Origin: Norana najaformis
Taxonomy: Eukaryota; Annelida; Clitellata; Crassiclitellata; Hormogastridae
Length of the DNA: 64,000 nucleotides
Direction of reading: 5' to 3'
NCBI GenBank assembly: GCA_964023275.1
Contig: OZ029921.1
Span: forward strand, 6,102,806 to 6,166,805
The notes below the pieces were generated by a model. The model did not search any database, was not told the DNA's origin, and worked only from the letters and a program-made list of their open reading frames with translations. Shown one piece after another: positions 11,100-21,931 of this stretch. Position 1 is the first letter of the stretch, and each line of letters begins with the position of its first letter. The translations under genes and the position numbers were made by a program.

Positions 11100-11495
11100 G
11101 AATCATAAAGAAAGATGAAGAGGCAAGAATCAACGCATTTGAAATGAAGTACATGTCGGCCGCAGATTATTAGAGTACCGTGGACTGCCAAGAAGAAAAA
11201 TGAGTGGGTTTTAACGACTGCAGGAGTAGAGAGGAGTCTGCTCGGACTAATCATAAAGAGGAAGCTTTCATACTTCAGCCATGTGCTAAGAAAGAGTGGA
11301 GACTGCTTCGAACAAGGCACACAATTCCTGGATCCTGAGCTCGAGGAAGACCCAAGATGACATGGATAGGCAACATCAAGTCGTGGGCTGAATTATCGTT
11401 CGACCAGTTATTACAGGAGACAAGGGGCAGAAGCAGATGGCACAAAATTGTCCGTCGTGCAGCCAATCCTCGACTCGAGGACGGTTGATGAAAAG
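11100..11495 (+). mobile_element. LINE ORF2 C-terminal relic (plus strand)
   Basis: The plus strand gives RINAFEMKYMSAADY, (frameshift) SLLGLIIKRKLSYFSHVLRK, IPGS.ARGRPKMTWIGNIKS, WAELSFDQLLQETRGRSRWH and KIVRRAANPRLEDG across frames with stops. This order (AFEM, GLI..KL.YFGH..R, GRP...W..NI..W, R..W....) is the well-known C-terminal segment of invertebrate non-LTR reverse transcriptases. It is clearly non-functional. Confidence 0.75.
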
Positions 11496-11852
11496 ACAAG
11501 TTTTGAGATTCCTGGTTCACTTTGCCAGAAACTACAACAGCTAATTTATTTTTGCTAAGTGAGTGCCTCGGACTCCAACTGAGTGTGGAAGAGCATTGAA
11601 GTGGGTCTGGAGTCGAGTTCGAAATGACATGAAGGGCTGAGCCACGCGGTTCTAAAATAAATAGTTGAGCTGTGGGCGGAATGAGACAAATAAGACTCAG
11701 ATCACAGGAACCAAACACAGAAAAATAATGTGACTGTCTTAAAACGAATTTAAGATCTCGACCAGAAGACAATGCATACAGTATTTGTTTGAAAGGAAAT
11801 CAGCTCTGCTAAAGAAACATTCTTCAGTATACACACATACTATGCAGTTATT

Positions 11853-11960
<108 letters not shown>

Positions 11961-12194
11961 TATATATAAAGAAGCCTATCTTCATGCTCTGCGCTGTACA
12001 GCTGACACCCCAACAGAAATAGCACACAACTGAAAACACATGACTTCGAACAGATCATATGCCGATTATAAGCAGCAGGCTAAACTCTTGGAAACAGAAC
12101 TCATCTGTTAGCAACTGATACTCGCAAGGCTAGTCGTTAAGCATAAAATCTCACCTGTAAATAATGACCACTTTACGATGGTTTACAGCCAAGT

Positions 12195-12405
12195 AGTCAG
12201 TCAGTGAATCTGTCAGTCGGCAAGTCAGTGAGTGAGCGCGTCAGTCAGTCAGTCAGTCAGTTAGCCCGTCAGTCGGCCAGTCAGTCAGTTAGCCACTCAG
12301 TCGGCCAGTCAGTCAGTCGGTCAGTTAGCAAGTTAGCCAGTCAGTCAGGCAGGCAGTCAGGCAGGCAGTCAGTCAGTCGGTCAGTCAGTCAGTCAGTCAT
12401 TCCGT
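12195..12405. repeat. (CAGT)n tetranucleotide repeat
   Basis: CAGTCAGT run with GGCCAGTCAGT variants. A second short run of the same motif is at about 12836-12905. Between them (12406-12835) nothing beyond a Pro/Ser-rich chance ORF is seen. Confidence 0.9.
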
Positions 12406-12905
12406 GTAGGCCACAGTCGCTGTGCTCTATACCTAACAAATGATGCTGTGAAACGGTTTTTCTGCGAGGTATTTTGGAGCAACCTGACTACGACTGAAAA
12501 TTTAAAAGATTTCTGAAGAGACAGAAGTCCTTGAATTTTGCTTCTCTTGCTCTTCTTTGTTTATGTAACTTTGTTTTCTTCGAGCCATTCGTTCATAATG
12601 ACGATAAACAGGTGGCCGTAAGCTTCCCACGGGCAGTTGTCCCACCCTCTCTTCCTCCCTCCCCTCCGTCCTCGCCCTCCTCCCTCACCTCTGGCCCCAC
12701 GGGCTCCGAACTCCAGCCAGTCAAAGCCTACCCCTACGGCGCACCCTCTATTCTCTCTATGGTCCGTTGGCTACAGTAATGTGACCAGATCGCTCTGAGA
12801 CATGCAGGGCTGTCTAGTAACCTTGCACAGTCTGAGTGAGTTCAGTCAGTCAGTCAGTAGGTAAGTAAGTAAGTAAGTCAGTCAGTCGGTCAGTCGATCA
12901 GTGAT

Positions 12906-13554
12906 TTGAGCGAGTGATTGAGTACTGAACAGCTGCATCGGACATAGAATGATGTTTACTACTGTTGCGATGCAAGTATGCACATATAGTAATGACAGCG
13001 AAAACGCACTCAACACCTGGATGTAGAAAACAAAATATAGCTAAAGATAGATCACAGTTGTGTCCGACTACGCATAGCAAACAGCATTCATTTCTAGCTG
13101 TAGACCACAGTGGTTAGATATTCAAACCCATTTTATGTCCAAAAGTGTCTCCTTTTGGCAGACATTACCCTGAAGCTTCTACCCTGCTCTGGCATTTCTC
13201 CCTCCCTCCCCAAAGCCCAGAGGGCAACCAACCAAATGCCCCACCCTCCGCGTACCTCGCACCGCTTGGTCTGTACCCCTCTCCAGTCAGTACCCCTACG
13301 GTGCTCGGCAGAAAACTTAACCAAAGCAACACCTTCTCGGGTTTTATTTCCTACCCCGGTCGAGCCAAGAAGGCCGAGGTCGGTGGGGTGGTTGTGACAG
13401 AAGGTTGTAGGATGAGGAAAGCCAGGAAGGGTAGATGGATTTAAACGTTAAAGGGGTACGGCAGAGGGTTGACGAAAACAGGCTTTGGGGAGGGAAGGTC
13501 GACAGATAACGAAGATGGGGGAAAGATTTGAACCTCGCGGGAGGGACGTAAATG
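12906..13554. other. Intergenic, no gene seen
   Basis: Overlapping Pro-rich ORFs on both strands at about 13110-13440 share no domain and have no splice or start support. I regard them as chance. Confidence 0.5.
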
Positions 13555-13730
13555 TAAAATGTAAATGTACACGGTTTTCTACAGCGACCTGTGACCCTGC
13601 TCATTTTTCAATGAATTAATCGGGCGAGATCCTTCGCCACCGCTGCCCGTTTGAATTAATACCACGCCATTTAAGGTCCTCGTGCACGGACCGTGCTAGC
13701 CCGAGATTTAAATCTCTGAAACAATAGCCA
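13555..13730 (-). mobile_element. Dispersed repeat family C, copy 3
   Basis: The text runs TGTAAATGTACACGGTTTTC (tail), CTACAGCGACCTGTGACCCT, GGGCGAGATCCTTC, ACCACGCCATTTAAGGTCCT, CGGACCGTGCTAGCCCGAGA. On the minus strand it ends GGTCGCTGTAGAAAA plus (ACATTT)n. Confidence 0.9.
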
Positions 13731-14254
13731 CTATTGTTATGCGAACCGCACGGAGGCCTTTAACGGTTGACAAATGAGCTAACGGTAGAGAGGATGGGGT
13801 ACGAGAGAGAGGAGTTTAAAAGTCTCATGAAGGAGGGCAGGTTAACAGTGAAAAGGCAGAATGACTAGATAAATTTCGAAGCTAGGTGGTTTAAAATAGG
13901 GTAATCAGATTTAAAAGCTGGAGGTGGACCATAGAGTAGAAGGGTAGATAAATTTAAAGCAAGTAGTTGCCGAAAGGGTACTGTAGTTTTTAATGTTTAT
14001 TAGGGTTGGAGACTTTAAAGAGAGTTGGATAGGTTAAAACTCTGCAATCTTTAACCTGCACCCCTGCGCAAAGCACTGCCTAGTAATATTGAATTAAGTC
14101 GAGGTCAGTCAGAAGCGTTGAAATGGGTGAATGTTTGTGTCGTGAACTCTAACTTGAGGTAATCAAGTGGTTGAACACTAGTGACGAGTGTTTAGTGTTT
14201 AGTGTTGTGTTTATTACATTCCTTCGTTTATTCATTCATTCAGTCAATCCATAC
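13731..14254. other. Intergenic, no gene seen
   Basis: Low-complexity AG-rich patches with no supported ORF. Confidence 0.5.
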
Positions 14255-14565
14255 TTCCCTCCAGTTTCCATTAATCTCTCCTTCCTTCCTATATTTTCCT
14301 TCTCTCCATTTATTCCTCTCTTTCCTTCCTTCATTCCTGTCTTCTTCACTTTCTTTCTTTGTTTTTCCTCCTTTCATTCCTTCATTATAAACATGTCTTC
14401 CATGCGTCCTTTATTATATCCTAACTTCGTTTCTTTCTTTCTTCCTTCCTTCCTTCCTTCCATCTTTTCTTCCTTCCTTCCTTCCTTCCTTCCTTCCATC
14501 CTTTCTTCCTTCCTTTCTTCCTTCCTTTCTTCCTTCCTTTCTTCCTTCCATTCTTCCTCCTAGCC
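14255..14565. repeat. (TTCC)n pyrimidine tract
   Basis: TTCC/TTTC tetranucleotide array producing S/F-rich plus ORFs and G/R/K/E-rich minus ORFs. Confidence 0.95.
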
Positions 14566-16165
14566 CTGACGAAACTAATGCTAAACGCATATGACAACAC
14601 CTGATATTGCTATTTTTCTTGTGCATCGATGCGTGAAACTTATTTCCCGCAGAACGAGGCTTAAAAGTTTTTAAAGCAATAGTTCTGAAACTTGAGACTG
14701 ATGCAACGAAACTCTATCCATAGGACTTAAAGCAACGGGTCAGCGCCATTCAACTGCAAGGCTAGGTTCTAAAGTTACAGGTTCAGATAAACAGATGGAC
14801 ACGGCCATACTTACAGACAAGCAGACAGACGCAGAAGGACATGGGCGACAGGTTGGCGGTGTTGATATGACGCTGACAGTAGCAGTTACGTTAAGCGATG
14901 CCAAGACCAGTTAGTATACTTGAATGGAATACCGTGCCACCTGGTCTCAGCTCAGCCCTCAGTCCTTTCGGGTACGTTAAATGTGTACTAACGCATAAAC
15001 GGGGTTTAAAGGCTGTTGGCTTGTTCTGGTCTTGTTTGCGTTTCAGGCGATAGATCCTTCAGATACAGGACTACGTTTCTGAGGAGTTTATGTAGAAGTA
15101 TTTCAACAGGTGTGCCATCTTTTCCTTTTACCTTTAGATGCAAAAGCTCCCTGTCTCGACATAGGCGCCAGGCTGACATGTTGGATAGGTGCATAGGTTC
15201 GAGATTGATTGATACCTTGTACAACACTAACACTGCGCTATAGAAGTTAAATGTTTAGGTTAGAATGAATATAAAGACGGACGGAGTGCAGGAAGAGGGA
15301 AGGAAAGAGAAAAGAAAGGAAGGAAGAATCGAGAGCCGCTAAAAAGAAGTTAGAAAAAATATGGATAAGTTAAAGGACGAAGTTGACAAAACAGACTGGG
15401 AGAACTGTGTAAACGAAAAAAGAAATGAAAATGGAAGAAAAGAAGGAATGGTGGAAGGAAAGAGAAAAGGGGTGGAATAAAATTAAGGAGCGAAGATGAC
15501 AAACAGCTAACTGAAATTTGTGCAACAGGTGGCTCAATATGAGGCCAGTAAACATCGTCCCGACTTTATGTGGCCCAAAGCTGTTAAGATGTGAATTCCA
15601 GGATGGACCAGTGTCCCATCTGGCAGTGGTCTTTGCCCTCATAAACGGGCGAAGGAAAGATTGCAGGTAATAAAAGAATTTTTAAAAAGATGAAGAACCT
15701 CAAGAATAGCTGGATGCTAGATACACTTTTCACCAACAGTTTAAAACTGTTCACTTGCGCCGGAGATGGGCTGGTATCGCCTAAGTGTTTACTACTTAAA
15801 GGGGCGCTATATAAATGCTCTGAATGAATGACAGAGAAGGAAAGGAGAGATGGGTGCTAGGAGGGAAAGGGGCATTGAATAAACGAATGATTGAAAAGCA
15901 CAGTCCTAACTGTGAATCATGAAAGTCAGCTGTTGTTATATCGAGGGCTTTTCATGGGGAAGGAAAGATTGACTGGCCGTGTGTCTGGCTTGTGGGAGAA
16001 GTTTATGGACAAGGCTCTTCACAGCTATCGGCAAAAACTCCGACCGGCAATAAACAGAGTTCGAAAACAGTTCGTTTATTTGTCGGCTGAGTTGGCGAGA
16101 CGTTTAAAAACTGCCGAGCCGACCAATCGCTCACCTCAAAGGTCAGGCTGAGAAGGAAAAAAGGC
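14566..16165. other. Intergenic, no gene seen
   Basis: A minus ORF at 15006-15233 (MLVLYKVSINLEPMHLSNMS...) has no recognisable domain or splice context and is unassigned. Near 15808 GGGGCGCTATATAAATGC followed by (TGAA)n marks the end of an unclassified LINE/SINE tail. Purine-rich tracts lie at about 15270-15480. Confidence 0.45.
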
Positions 16166-16170
16166 CTGGG

Positions 16171-16480
16171 TAATCGTAATTGTAATCGTAATCTCGAGAT
16201 TTCTACAGTGCCCGACAAAAGCTAAGTCGCGGGAACCAGCTTATTCACAGGTGCTCAGTCAAAACAAATTCGATAGGCAGAAAGGGCATGGTTCCAAGAG
16301 TCAGACTGGCAGGCAGTCAGACGGCTACAATGGGTGGTGTTTTGAATTGGATCTGGAGGATAGATAAGGGGAAGAAGAGGAATCATGATAGGATCTGCTG
16401 AAGAGGAATGTTTTCAGTTTTGAGTGTGAAATCTACACAGAAATTGCAATGGGTGAAGCGATGGTGAGTTTGTATGAAGG
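16171..16480 (-). mobile_element. Dispersed repeat family B, copy 2
   Basis: It runs (TAATCG)n then CTCGAGATTTCTACAGTGCC, GGGAACCAGCTTATTCACAG, GTTTTCAGTTTTGAGTGTG, collinear with copy 1 over about 280 bp with indels. Confidence 0.85.
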
Positions 16481-16674
16481 ATCAGATAACTGCATAGGTG
16501 AGGAGTGACGGCTTGAAAAATGAGAATGGTCGGGCACGAAAAGGGAAGCAAGAGGGTTCGAAAGGAAAGAATGGAAAGGGGCTTGTGGAATAGGTGAGGG
16601 CATGGGATGACTAGAATAGACGAGAGAATCAGGTAGGTGAGATTAAGATGAGTTGGTTAAGGCTAAGCAGCAAA

Positions 16675-16750
16675 TAAGTAATTAATGCATTTGTTAACAC
16701 GCCATAAGTCCATCGGCTGAGCGAGGAATCGTAGGTGTAGACAAACATGC
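16675..16750. repeat. Dispersed repeat shared with 25285-25350
   Basis: CATCGGCTGAGCGAGGAATC followed by GTAGGTGTA is matched near 25315 by CATCGACTGAGCGAGGAATC followed by GTAGGCGTA. Both are preceded by AAGTAATGCAT-like text. It abuts the foldback that follows. Confidence 0.7.
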
Positions 16751-16825
16751 TAGCAATGAATACATAGCACAGCAACAAGAAATAAAGTAAGACGCACAGC
16801 CACAAAGGCACACATACAGAATGAC

Positions 16826-17052
16826 ACTCAACCACAAAGACAGAAATACAGAAGCTTGAGAATGTGGAAAAAATGATGGAATGAGAGAAGGTGGAACGTA
16901 ATACTTCAGCCGAGAGATTATTCAAGAGCTGGGTTAGATGGGTTATCAGTGGAGATTGCCCTGCGCAATTGGACAATATTAAATATGTTTGCTATCCCTG
17001 TGTTTTTGTGCGTGCTATCTTTCTCTGTTCTCTCCCCCTCTCTCTCGCTCTC

Positions 17053-17090
<38 letters not shown>

Positions 17091-17331
17091 CTCTCCTCTC
17101 CTCTCTCCTCTCTCTCTCTCTCTCTCTGAATAGAGAAAGAGAGCACGCATAAAACACAGCAATAGCAAACATATTTAATATTGTCCATTTAAGCAAGACA
17201 ATCATCAGTGATAACCCATTTAACCCAGCTCTTGAATGATCTCTCGGATGAAGAAGTATGTTCCACCTTCTCTCATTCCATCATCTTTTCCACATTCTCA
17301 AGCTTCTGTATTTCTGTCTTTGTGGTTGAGT
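16826..17331. repeat. Foldback element: about 190-bp inverted-repeat arms around a (TC)n/(GA)n centre
   Basis: The left arm begins ACTCAACCACAAAGACAGAA and the right arm ends TTCTGTCTTTGTGGTTGAGT, its reverse complement. The match continues inward through CAGAAGCTTGAGAATGTGGA, GGGTTAGATGGGTTATCA and CAATATTAAATATGTTTGCT, each mirrored on the other side with few mismatches. The centre (about 17015-17145) is TCTC-rich and turns into GAGA. Minus ORF 16629-16976 and plus ORF 17208-17489 resemble each other only because they are the two arms. Confidence 0.9.
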
Positions 17332-17390
17332 TCGATATTTACATATATATATATACATATATATATATGTGTGTGTGTGTATTATCAGTC
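17332..17390. repeat. (TA)n / (TG)n microsatellite
   Basis: Alternating TATATA then TGTGTGTG directly at the right edge of the foldback. AGGCGCTATATAAGTG follows at about 17411. Confidence 0.9.
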
Positions 17391-18179
17391 TTTAAAAGGT
17401 TCTTATATATCAGGCGCTATATAAGTGTTCAGAAACACATGGCCAGTTTATACAGTATACACGATTATCGATTTTCCTCAGTCTTCTGAGATTTCTGTGT
17501 CTTGTTAGTTCGGTGTAACGAGAGAGTGCATAGCTCAACAACTGTTCCTCTTCCTCCTCGCAGCTACTATTCCGTAGTGATTCCACCCATACCTGGTGCT
17601 ACATTCTTCTTCATTTTGTTTATGGCATCTCCTACTTCTTCCTGTATAGCGAGTCGGGCATCTGTTCTTCTGCGTTGTTTATGGGCGTCTTGGAGAGGAC
17701 TATTGGGTCGCTATATGTACGTCGATGTTTAGTAGTTGTTCGAAGTGTTTCTTCTATCGCTCTTGTATGCGAGCTCTCCCCAACAACAGTCATATGTAGG
17801 GCGTATGACAATATTCCTCGATCTCTCCCTTCCCCATGGCCATCCTAGGCCTCCCTCGCTACCATTTAGTTGCCCCTCACTCCCCTTTAATTTTCGTCTA
17901 TCCCGTGGAACTCTGTAGCCCCGCTTTCAGCCTCTCCGTTTCGGGGCTATTCATGTCTTACCCCTCACATCTGCCCCTTCGCTCCCTCCTTCAGTCCTTT
18001 CCTCGTTCATTCCTTCCCAGTCTAGCGCTACCCAATCACTCTCTCCTTCCTGCAGTCCTCCCTTCTCCCTACCCTCCAGCAAATCATTCCTCCAGCCTTT
18101 CTTTCACCCATCCATCTTTCCTTCCTCCTTTCTAAACAGGAAGGCCTTTTTGCGGCCCAGGCCTTACTACGGTGCTCTA
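17391..18179. other. Intergenic, no gene seen
   Basis: Pyrimidine-rich in the second half (CCCTTC/TCCTT). Plus ORFs here are L/S/P-rich and unsupported. Confidence 0.5.
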
Positions 18180-18307
18180 TAATTCTTCTTCTTCTCCTTC
18201 TCCTCCTCCTCCTCTTCCTCCTCCTGCTTCTTCTTCTTCTTCTCCTTCTTCTTCTTCTTCTTCTTCTTCTTCTGCTTCTTCTTTCTCTTCCTATTCCTCT
18301 TCCTCCT

Positions 18308-18340
<33 letters not shown>

Positions 18341-18345
18341 AATTA
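18180..18345. repeat. (CTT/CTC)n tract
   Basis: TTCTTCTTC and CTCCTCCTC trinucleotide run of about 165 bp. Confidence 0.95.
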
Positions 18346-18624
18346 TTGGATTCAGTGGTTAGAAGACTCTAAGACCACTTCTTGCCATTTGGTCTATCTG
18401 TCCGTCCATCCGTTGGCCATCATAAAGTTACCAAGTAATAGGCATTACATGCTTGTATATGGTTAGAAGGCTCCTAGACGTTTCATGCTACTACGCAACT
18501 TTAGACCAGTACAAATCATTACACTATGTTAGACTTGACTGAATATTACTGCATTACATTGTATTGTAAGCCAACTGGATTATATTAGGTTGAGACAGTC
18601 GTTAATTACGTATTTCTCAGCATA

Positions 18625-18850
18625 AGAAGCAAAATTCGTGGGAACCAGACTATTCGCAGGCGCCTGAAACAAAACAACCTCGATAAGGAAGGCGTGTCCA
18701 GGCTTCGACTCAGACTCGAGGCCGATCGACAGGCGAACTCCTCCCATGCACCATCCACCAGAGTGGATGATGTCAGGATTTTGAGCTAAGAGGAAGATAA
18801 GATCCAGAGGAAGACTCAAGTAGGATTTTAAGTGTAAATTTGAATTTCGT
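18625..18850 (-). mobile_element. Dispersed repeat family B, diverged copy
   Basis: GTGGGAACCAGACTATTCGC, GCCTGAAACAAAACAACCTC, GATAAGG and a final GATTTTAAGTGT follow the order of the better copies at 7221 and 16171. The similarity is clear only in blocks. The flanks (18346-18624 and 18851-19130) hold no gene. Confidence 0.55.
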
Positions 18851-19137
18851 GTAAAGGGCTCATGAGAAATTGTAAGAAACTGCCTTCAATTATACGCCAG
18901 ATTACATTACACTACAAAACATTATTTAAACTATATGTGTAATTGTAATTGTAAGTGCAGCGCCAGGTGAAACCCTCAGTTATTTCCTACGGTCCCACAC
19001 CCATGATCGTATTATTCCTCCCGATGATAATTTAACACGTAAATGTTTCATTATTAGGATGTTGTATGCATATTAAGTTTTTCTTGTGTTCTTAAATACT
19101 TGTAAACCGATGTGCGATTAGACGTTGGTTAATGAAG

Positions 19138-19345
19138 AATATACTTACTTACTTACTTACTTACTTACATTCATATAGCGCCTCTTTACGAAACTACTCA
19201 GAGGTGCTCCCAACCGAACAATACAAAAACAATACAACATCAAATAGAATGGTTTTCAGTCCCTGGCGAAATAGAGGCAGAGAAAAGGCAAGAAGCTCTT
19301 GTTGCAGGTTGCACGTAATGGATGTCGACCTGGGTTCCCCAACGG
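19138..19345 (-). mobile_element. Dispersed repeat family H, copy 1
   Basis: (ACTT)n then ACATTCATATAGCGCCTCTT, ATAGAATGG, GGCAGAGAAAAGGCAAGAAG and GTTGCA. The same order is found at 24070-24240, and its start also near 63505. On the minus strand it ends AGAGGCGCTATATGAATGT plus (AAGT)n. Confidence 0.8.
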
Positions 19346-19489
19346 ATTACAATATGTGGCTACGGTTTCACTTGAAGCAACTATCGGTTGATGCTTTACA
19401 CATAGCTGGCCTAGTTAGCTACATCGGTTAAAGCGTACATCCAGGCGCCTCTGTGCGTGAGGATGTCGGTTCGCATATCGACAGTAGCT

Positions 19490-19670
19490 ATATTTCAGAG
19501 ATTTTAATCTATATGGGCTAGCACAGTCCGTAAGCGGGGACTTTAAGTGGAGTGGCACCCATTCAAACGGGCAGCGGTGGTAAGGGATCTCACCCCATAA
19601 ATTCATTGAAAATTAAGGAGGGTCGAGGCCATAAGGGCGCTATATAAAACCGTGCATTACTGACGTAACA
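19490..19670 (+). mobile_element. Dispersed repeat family C, copy 4
   Basis: GGGCTAGCACAGTCC, GGGGACTTTAAGTGG, CGAGGCCATAAGGGCGC and TATATAAAACCGTGCAT appear in the same order as the copy at 8815. It ends about 85 bp before the galactosyltransferase start codon, so the presumed promoter/5' UTR of that gene abuts a repeat. Confidence 0.85.
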
Positions 19671-19756
19671 TTACCGATATTTTTCAGGCAGCGAGTGGCC
19701 CTGAATCAATCGGAAGTGCCATACGATGTCCAACGGAGACCGGATGTTGATGAGCG

Positions 19757-21283
19757 ATGTTTATTCTTGACCGGAAACGGAAATCAACGACTGGATTATT
19801 GGTGATCGTTGTCGTCGGACTTCTCTTCTACTTCCTGTGTTCGATTCGCGATTTTGACGGGAAAATCGTTCCGCATCGCAGAATCGTCTCGACCGGGAAT
19901 CGAATCCCTGATGCTGAGTCATCGATGATTGCCTCTTTCCAGCTGCGCCGTTCGTCTGCAGTTGCAGGTTCCCTGGTTAGACGAGAGGCAGGACAAACTC
20001 GGGAACTGGACATGATCCAGAAGGAGGGCTACCTTCCGGTCAAGCTTGGTGACCCTGGTGACCTCGGTGACCCTTGGTGGCGGCAGAACTTTTCTAGGAC
20101 AAAGGTCAAATTGTCGGAAGTCGGAACGATAGAATCTGGGTCATCCGGAGTTGAACCGGGTTCACAAGCATTTGGGCCAAGAACAAGAACGTTCAGACTT
20201 GGTTTACGTACAGGTGACTTCTCGGGAAATTCCACACAGGCCAGGTCTATAAAGCCTGAATCTAGGTCAATTATGACGTCAATTACGCCGAACATCAAAT
20301 CTAGGTCAGGAGCGGTAAAATTAAGGTCAAACCCAAACTTATTTGGGTCAGATGTGTTTCAGCTCAGGTCAAAACTAACCCAATTCAGCTCAGGTACTCG
20401 ACAAGGACTTGATAAAAATCAACCAGGTTCAAGAACAGTACCAATGTCAAGGTCACGAATGAAGGAAAAATTCCGGTTCCTGATCGATGTTTCCGGTGTC
20501 TGCGACCGGCGTACCCTCGTCCTCATCATCATCTGCTCCGCCTGGGAGAACGCATCTCGACGCGAGGTCATCAGAGCGACCTGGGCCAGCCTAGATGATC
20601 CACGATTGCGAGTTCTATTCCTGGTCGGTCTGCCGAAGCAGGATAACCTGACCGAGGACCATCAGAGGACCCTCCAACATGAGTCCTTGAACCGCGGAGA
20701 CCTCCTACAGGCGGACTTCATCGACTCCTACGCCAACCTTTCCCTTAAGTCTATCGCCATGCTCCAGTGGGCCGAGTCAAGCTGTCAACCCGCGCGTTTC
20801 CTTTTCAAAGCCGACGACGACGTTTTCGTCAACACTCCGCTCCTCCTGCGAGATCTCGCGCTGACGAGACATCGCCGTTTCGTCATGGGTAACGTCATCG
20901 CGGGCGCGAGACCGTCACGTGACCGGGCCTCCAAGTGGTTCACGCCACAAACAGCCTACCGGAGAGACTTCTACCCCAAGTACATTTCCGGTGCAGCCTA
21001 CGTCATATCCGGTGACCTCATATGTGACCTCAACGCGGCTGCCTTCCGTGCGGAAGTGTTCTGGATCGAGGACGTCTTCATTACCGGTCTCCTGTTGGCG
21101 GCCGGCGGAAGTGACGTCACAGATGCCCAACATATCTATAACGGGAAGTTCGATATCCAAAAGGAAATGAACGATCCCTGCGCCCTCAAGCGACACATTC
21201 TAAGACATCTGTCCGATCCAACCGACATGACTGGGCTGTGGTCTGTGATTACGTCACCATCATCGTGTGTGACGTTGACGTGA
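19757..21283 (+). CDS. Beta-1,3-galactosyltransferase-like glycosyltransferase (GT31), single exon
   Basis: 508 codons. Residues 1-11 are basic/cytosolic and 12-30 (TTGLLVIVVVGLLFYFLCS) form a signal anchor, so this is a type II Golgi protein. A Ser/Arg-rich stem fills about 31-250. The catalytic domain begins near 255: TLVLIIICSAWENASRREVI, RATW at 273-276, the metal-binding DDD at 353-355 (FKADDDVFVN), YISGAAYVISGDL near 410-422, and the IEDVF motif at 437-441. These are the hallmarks of GT31 enzymes, which move galactose or a related sugar from a UDP donor to a glycan in beta-1,3 linkage. Exact donor and acceptor cannot be read. The start is chosen because the anchor follows at once; an out-of-frame ATG at 19744 opens a 9-codon uORF that overlaps it. 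The stem is longer than in typical members. Intronless genes are usual for this family. Confidence 0.92.
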   Translation: MFILDRKRKSTTGLLVIVVVGLLFYFLCSIRDFDGKIVPHRRIVSTGNRIPDAESSMIASFQLRRSSAVAGSLVRREAGQTRELDMIQKEGYLPVKLGDPGDLGDPWWRQNFSRTKVKLSEVGTIESGSSGVEPGSQAFGPRTRTFRLGLRTGDFSGNSTQARSIKPESRSIMTSITPNIKSRSGAVKLRSNPNLFGSDVFQLRSKLTQFSSGTRQGLDKNQPGSRTVPMSRSRMKEKFRFLIDVSGVCDRRTLVLIIICSAWENASRREVIRATWASLDDPRLRVLFLVGLPKQDNLTEDHQRTLQHESLNRGDLLQADFIDSYANLSLKSIAMLQWAESSCQPARFLFKADDDVFVNTPLLLRDLALTRHRRFVMGNVIAGARPSRDRASKWFTPQTAYRRDFYPKYISGAAYVISGDLICDLNAAAFRAEVFWIEDVFITGLLLAAGGSDVTDAQHIYNGKFDIQKEMNDPCALKRHILRHLSDPTDMTGLWSVITSPSSCVTLT

Positions 21284-21455
21284 CACCATTCGGATCTAAA
21301 CGATGATTGGTCAATGGTCGGTGGCGTCACCATATCCGATCCAGCCGACGTGACCGCACTGTGGTCTGATTACGTCACCATCACTGTATGTGATGTTGAC
21401 GTGACGTCAGTTGGATCCTAACAATAGGATTGGTCAGTGGTCATGGTTAGGTCAT
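21209..21455. repeat. About 130-bp tandem duplication of the galactosyltransferase 3' end
   Basis: The last coding bases plus 3' UTR (TCCGATCCAACCGACATGAC ... CGTTGACGTGACACCATTCG) are repeated after the stop codon with changes (TCCGATCCAGCCGACGTGAC ... ATGTTGACGTGACGTCAGTT). The second copy has accumulated indels and is untranslated. Both copies contain TGACGTCA-like palindromes. Confidence 0.85.
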
Positions 21456-21477
21456 CGTTAGTGTGATGACCATAAAT

Positions 21478-21483
21478 AATAAA
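21478..21483 (+). terminator. Candidate poly(A) signal AATAAA for the galactosyltransferase
   Basis: First AATAAA after the stop codon, about 195 bp downstream and just past the duplicated 3' UTR. Confidence 0.5.
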
Positions 21484-21544
21484 TCAGACACGCCTAAGGG
21501 CCTCATCTACCTGCAGAATAACTTCAATGTATTATACAACTGTG

Positions 21545-21745
21545 TGTATCCAAACACTTAATATAGCGCCCTTATGTATGTATCTAAACATTTAATATAG
21601 CGCCTTTATGTATGTAAGTATCTAAACAATAAATATAGCGCCTTTATGTATATATCTAAACACTTCATATGTCCCTTTACGTATGTATCTAAACATTTAA
21701 TATGGAGCCTTTATGTACGTATCTAAAACTTGAAATAGCGTCTTT
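21545..21745. repeat. 34-38-bp tandem repeat containing ATATAGCGCCTTTATGTA
   Basis: Six degenerate copies of ATCTAAACATTTAATATAGC then GCCTTTATGTATGT. The unit contains the TATAGCGCC motif found at the ends of many dispersed repeats in this window. Confidence 0.9.
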
Positions 21746-21884
21746 TGCATTGCAAAACCGCAGTCTACGCTATGTCTACACATAGTTATGTCTATATGAC
21801 TAGCATCAGCATTAATAATATAAAGTTCATCTTTAAGCAGTTTTTTACATAACTAGAAGTCACCACTGGTGGATTCTCGCAAAC

Positions 21885-21931
21885 ACGTAGAGCCCAGCAA
21901 CGAAGTCCATCCAACTGATTGGGCTCTACGT
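21885..21931. other. Short perfect hairpin, 12-bp arms
   Basis: ACGTAGAGCCCA (21885-21896) is the exact reverse complement of TGGGCTCTACGT (21920-21931), with a 23-base loop. The surrounding 21750-22540 has no supported gene. Confidence 0.7.

Noticed and set aside
15006-15233. Minus ORF with ordinary-looking composition (MLVLYKVSINLEPMHLSNMS...)
   Set aside because: No domain recognised, no splice partners, and an equally long plus ORF overlaps it; left unassigned.
16629-17489. Two similar ORFs on opposite strands (LLNNLS.EVL.STFSHSIIFS)
   Set aside because: They are the two arms of one foldback read on opposite strands, not a gene pair.
20095-20460. Cluster of AGGTCA motifs (nuclear receptor half-sites) inside the galactosyltransferase stem
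   Set aside because: They fall in the coding frame of Arg-Ser-rich repeats in the stem; codon use explains them better than a binding-site cluster.
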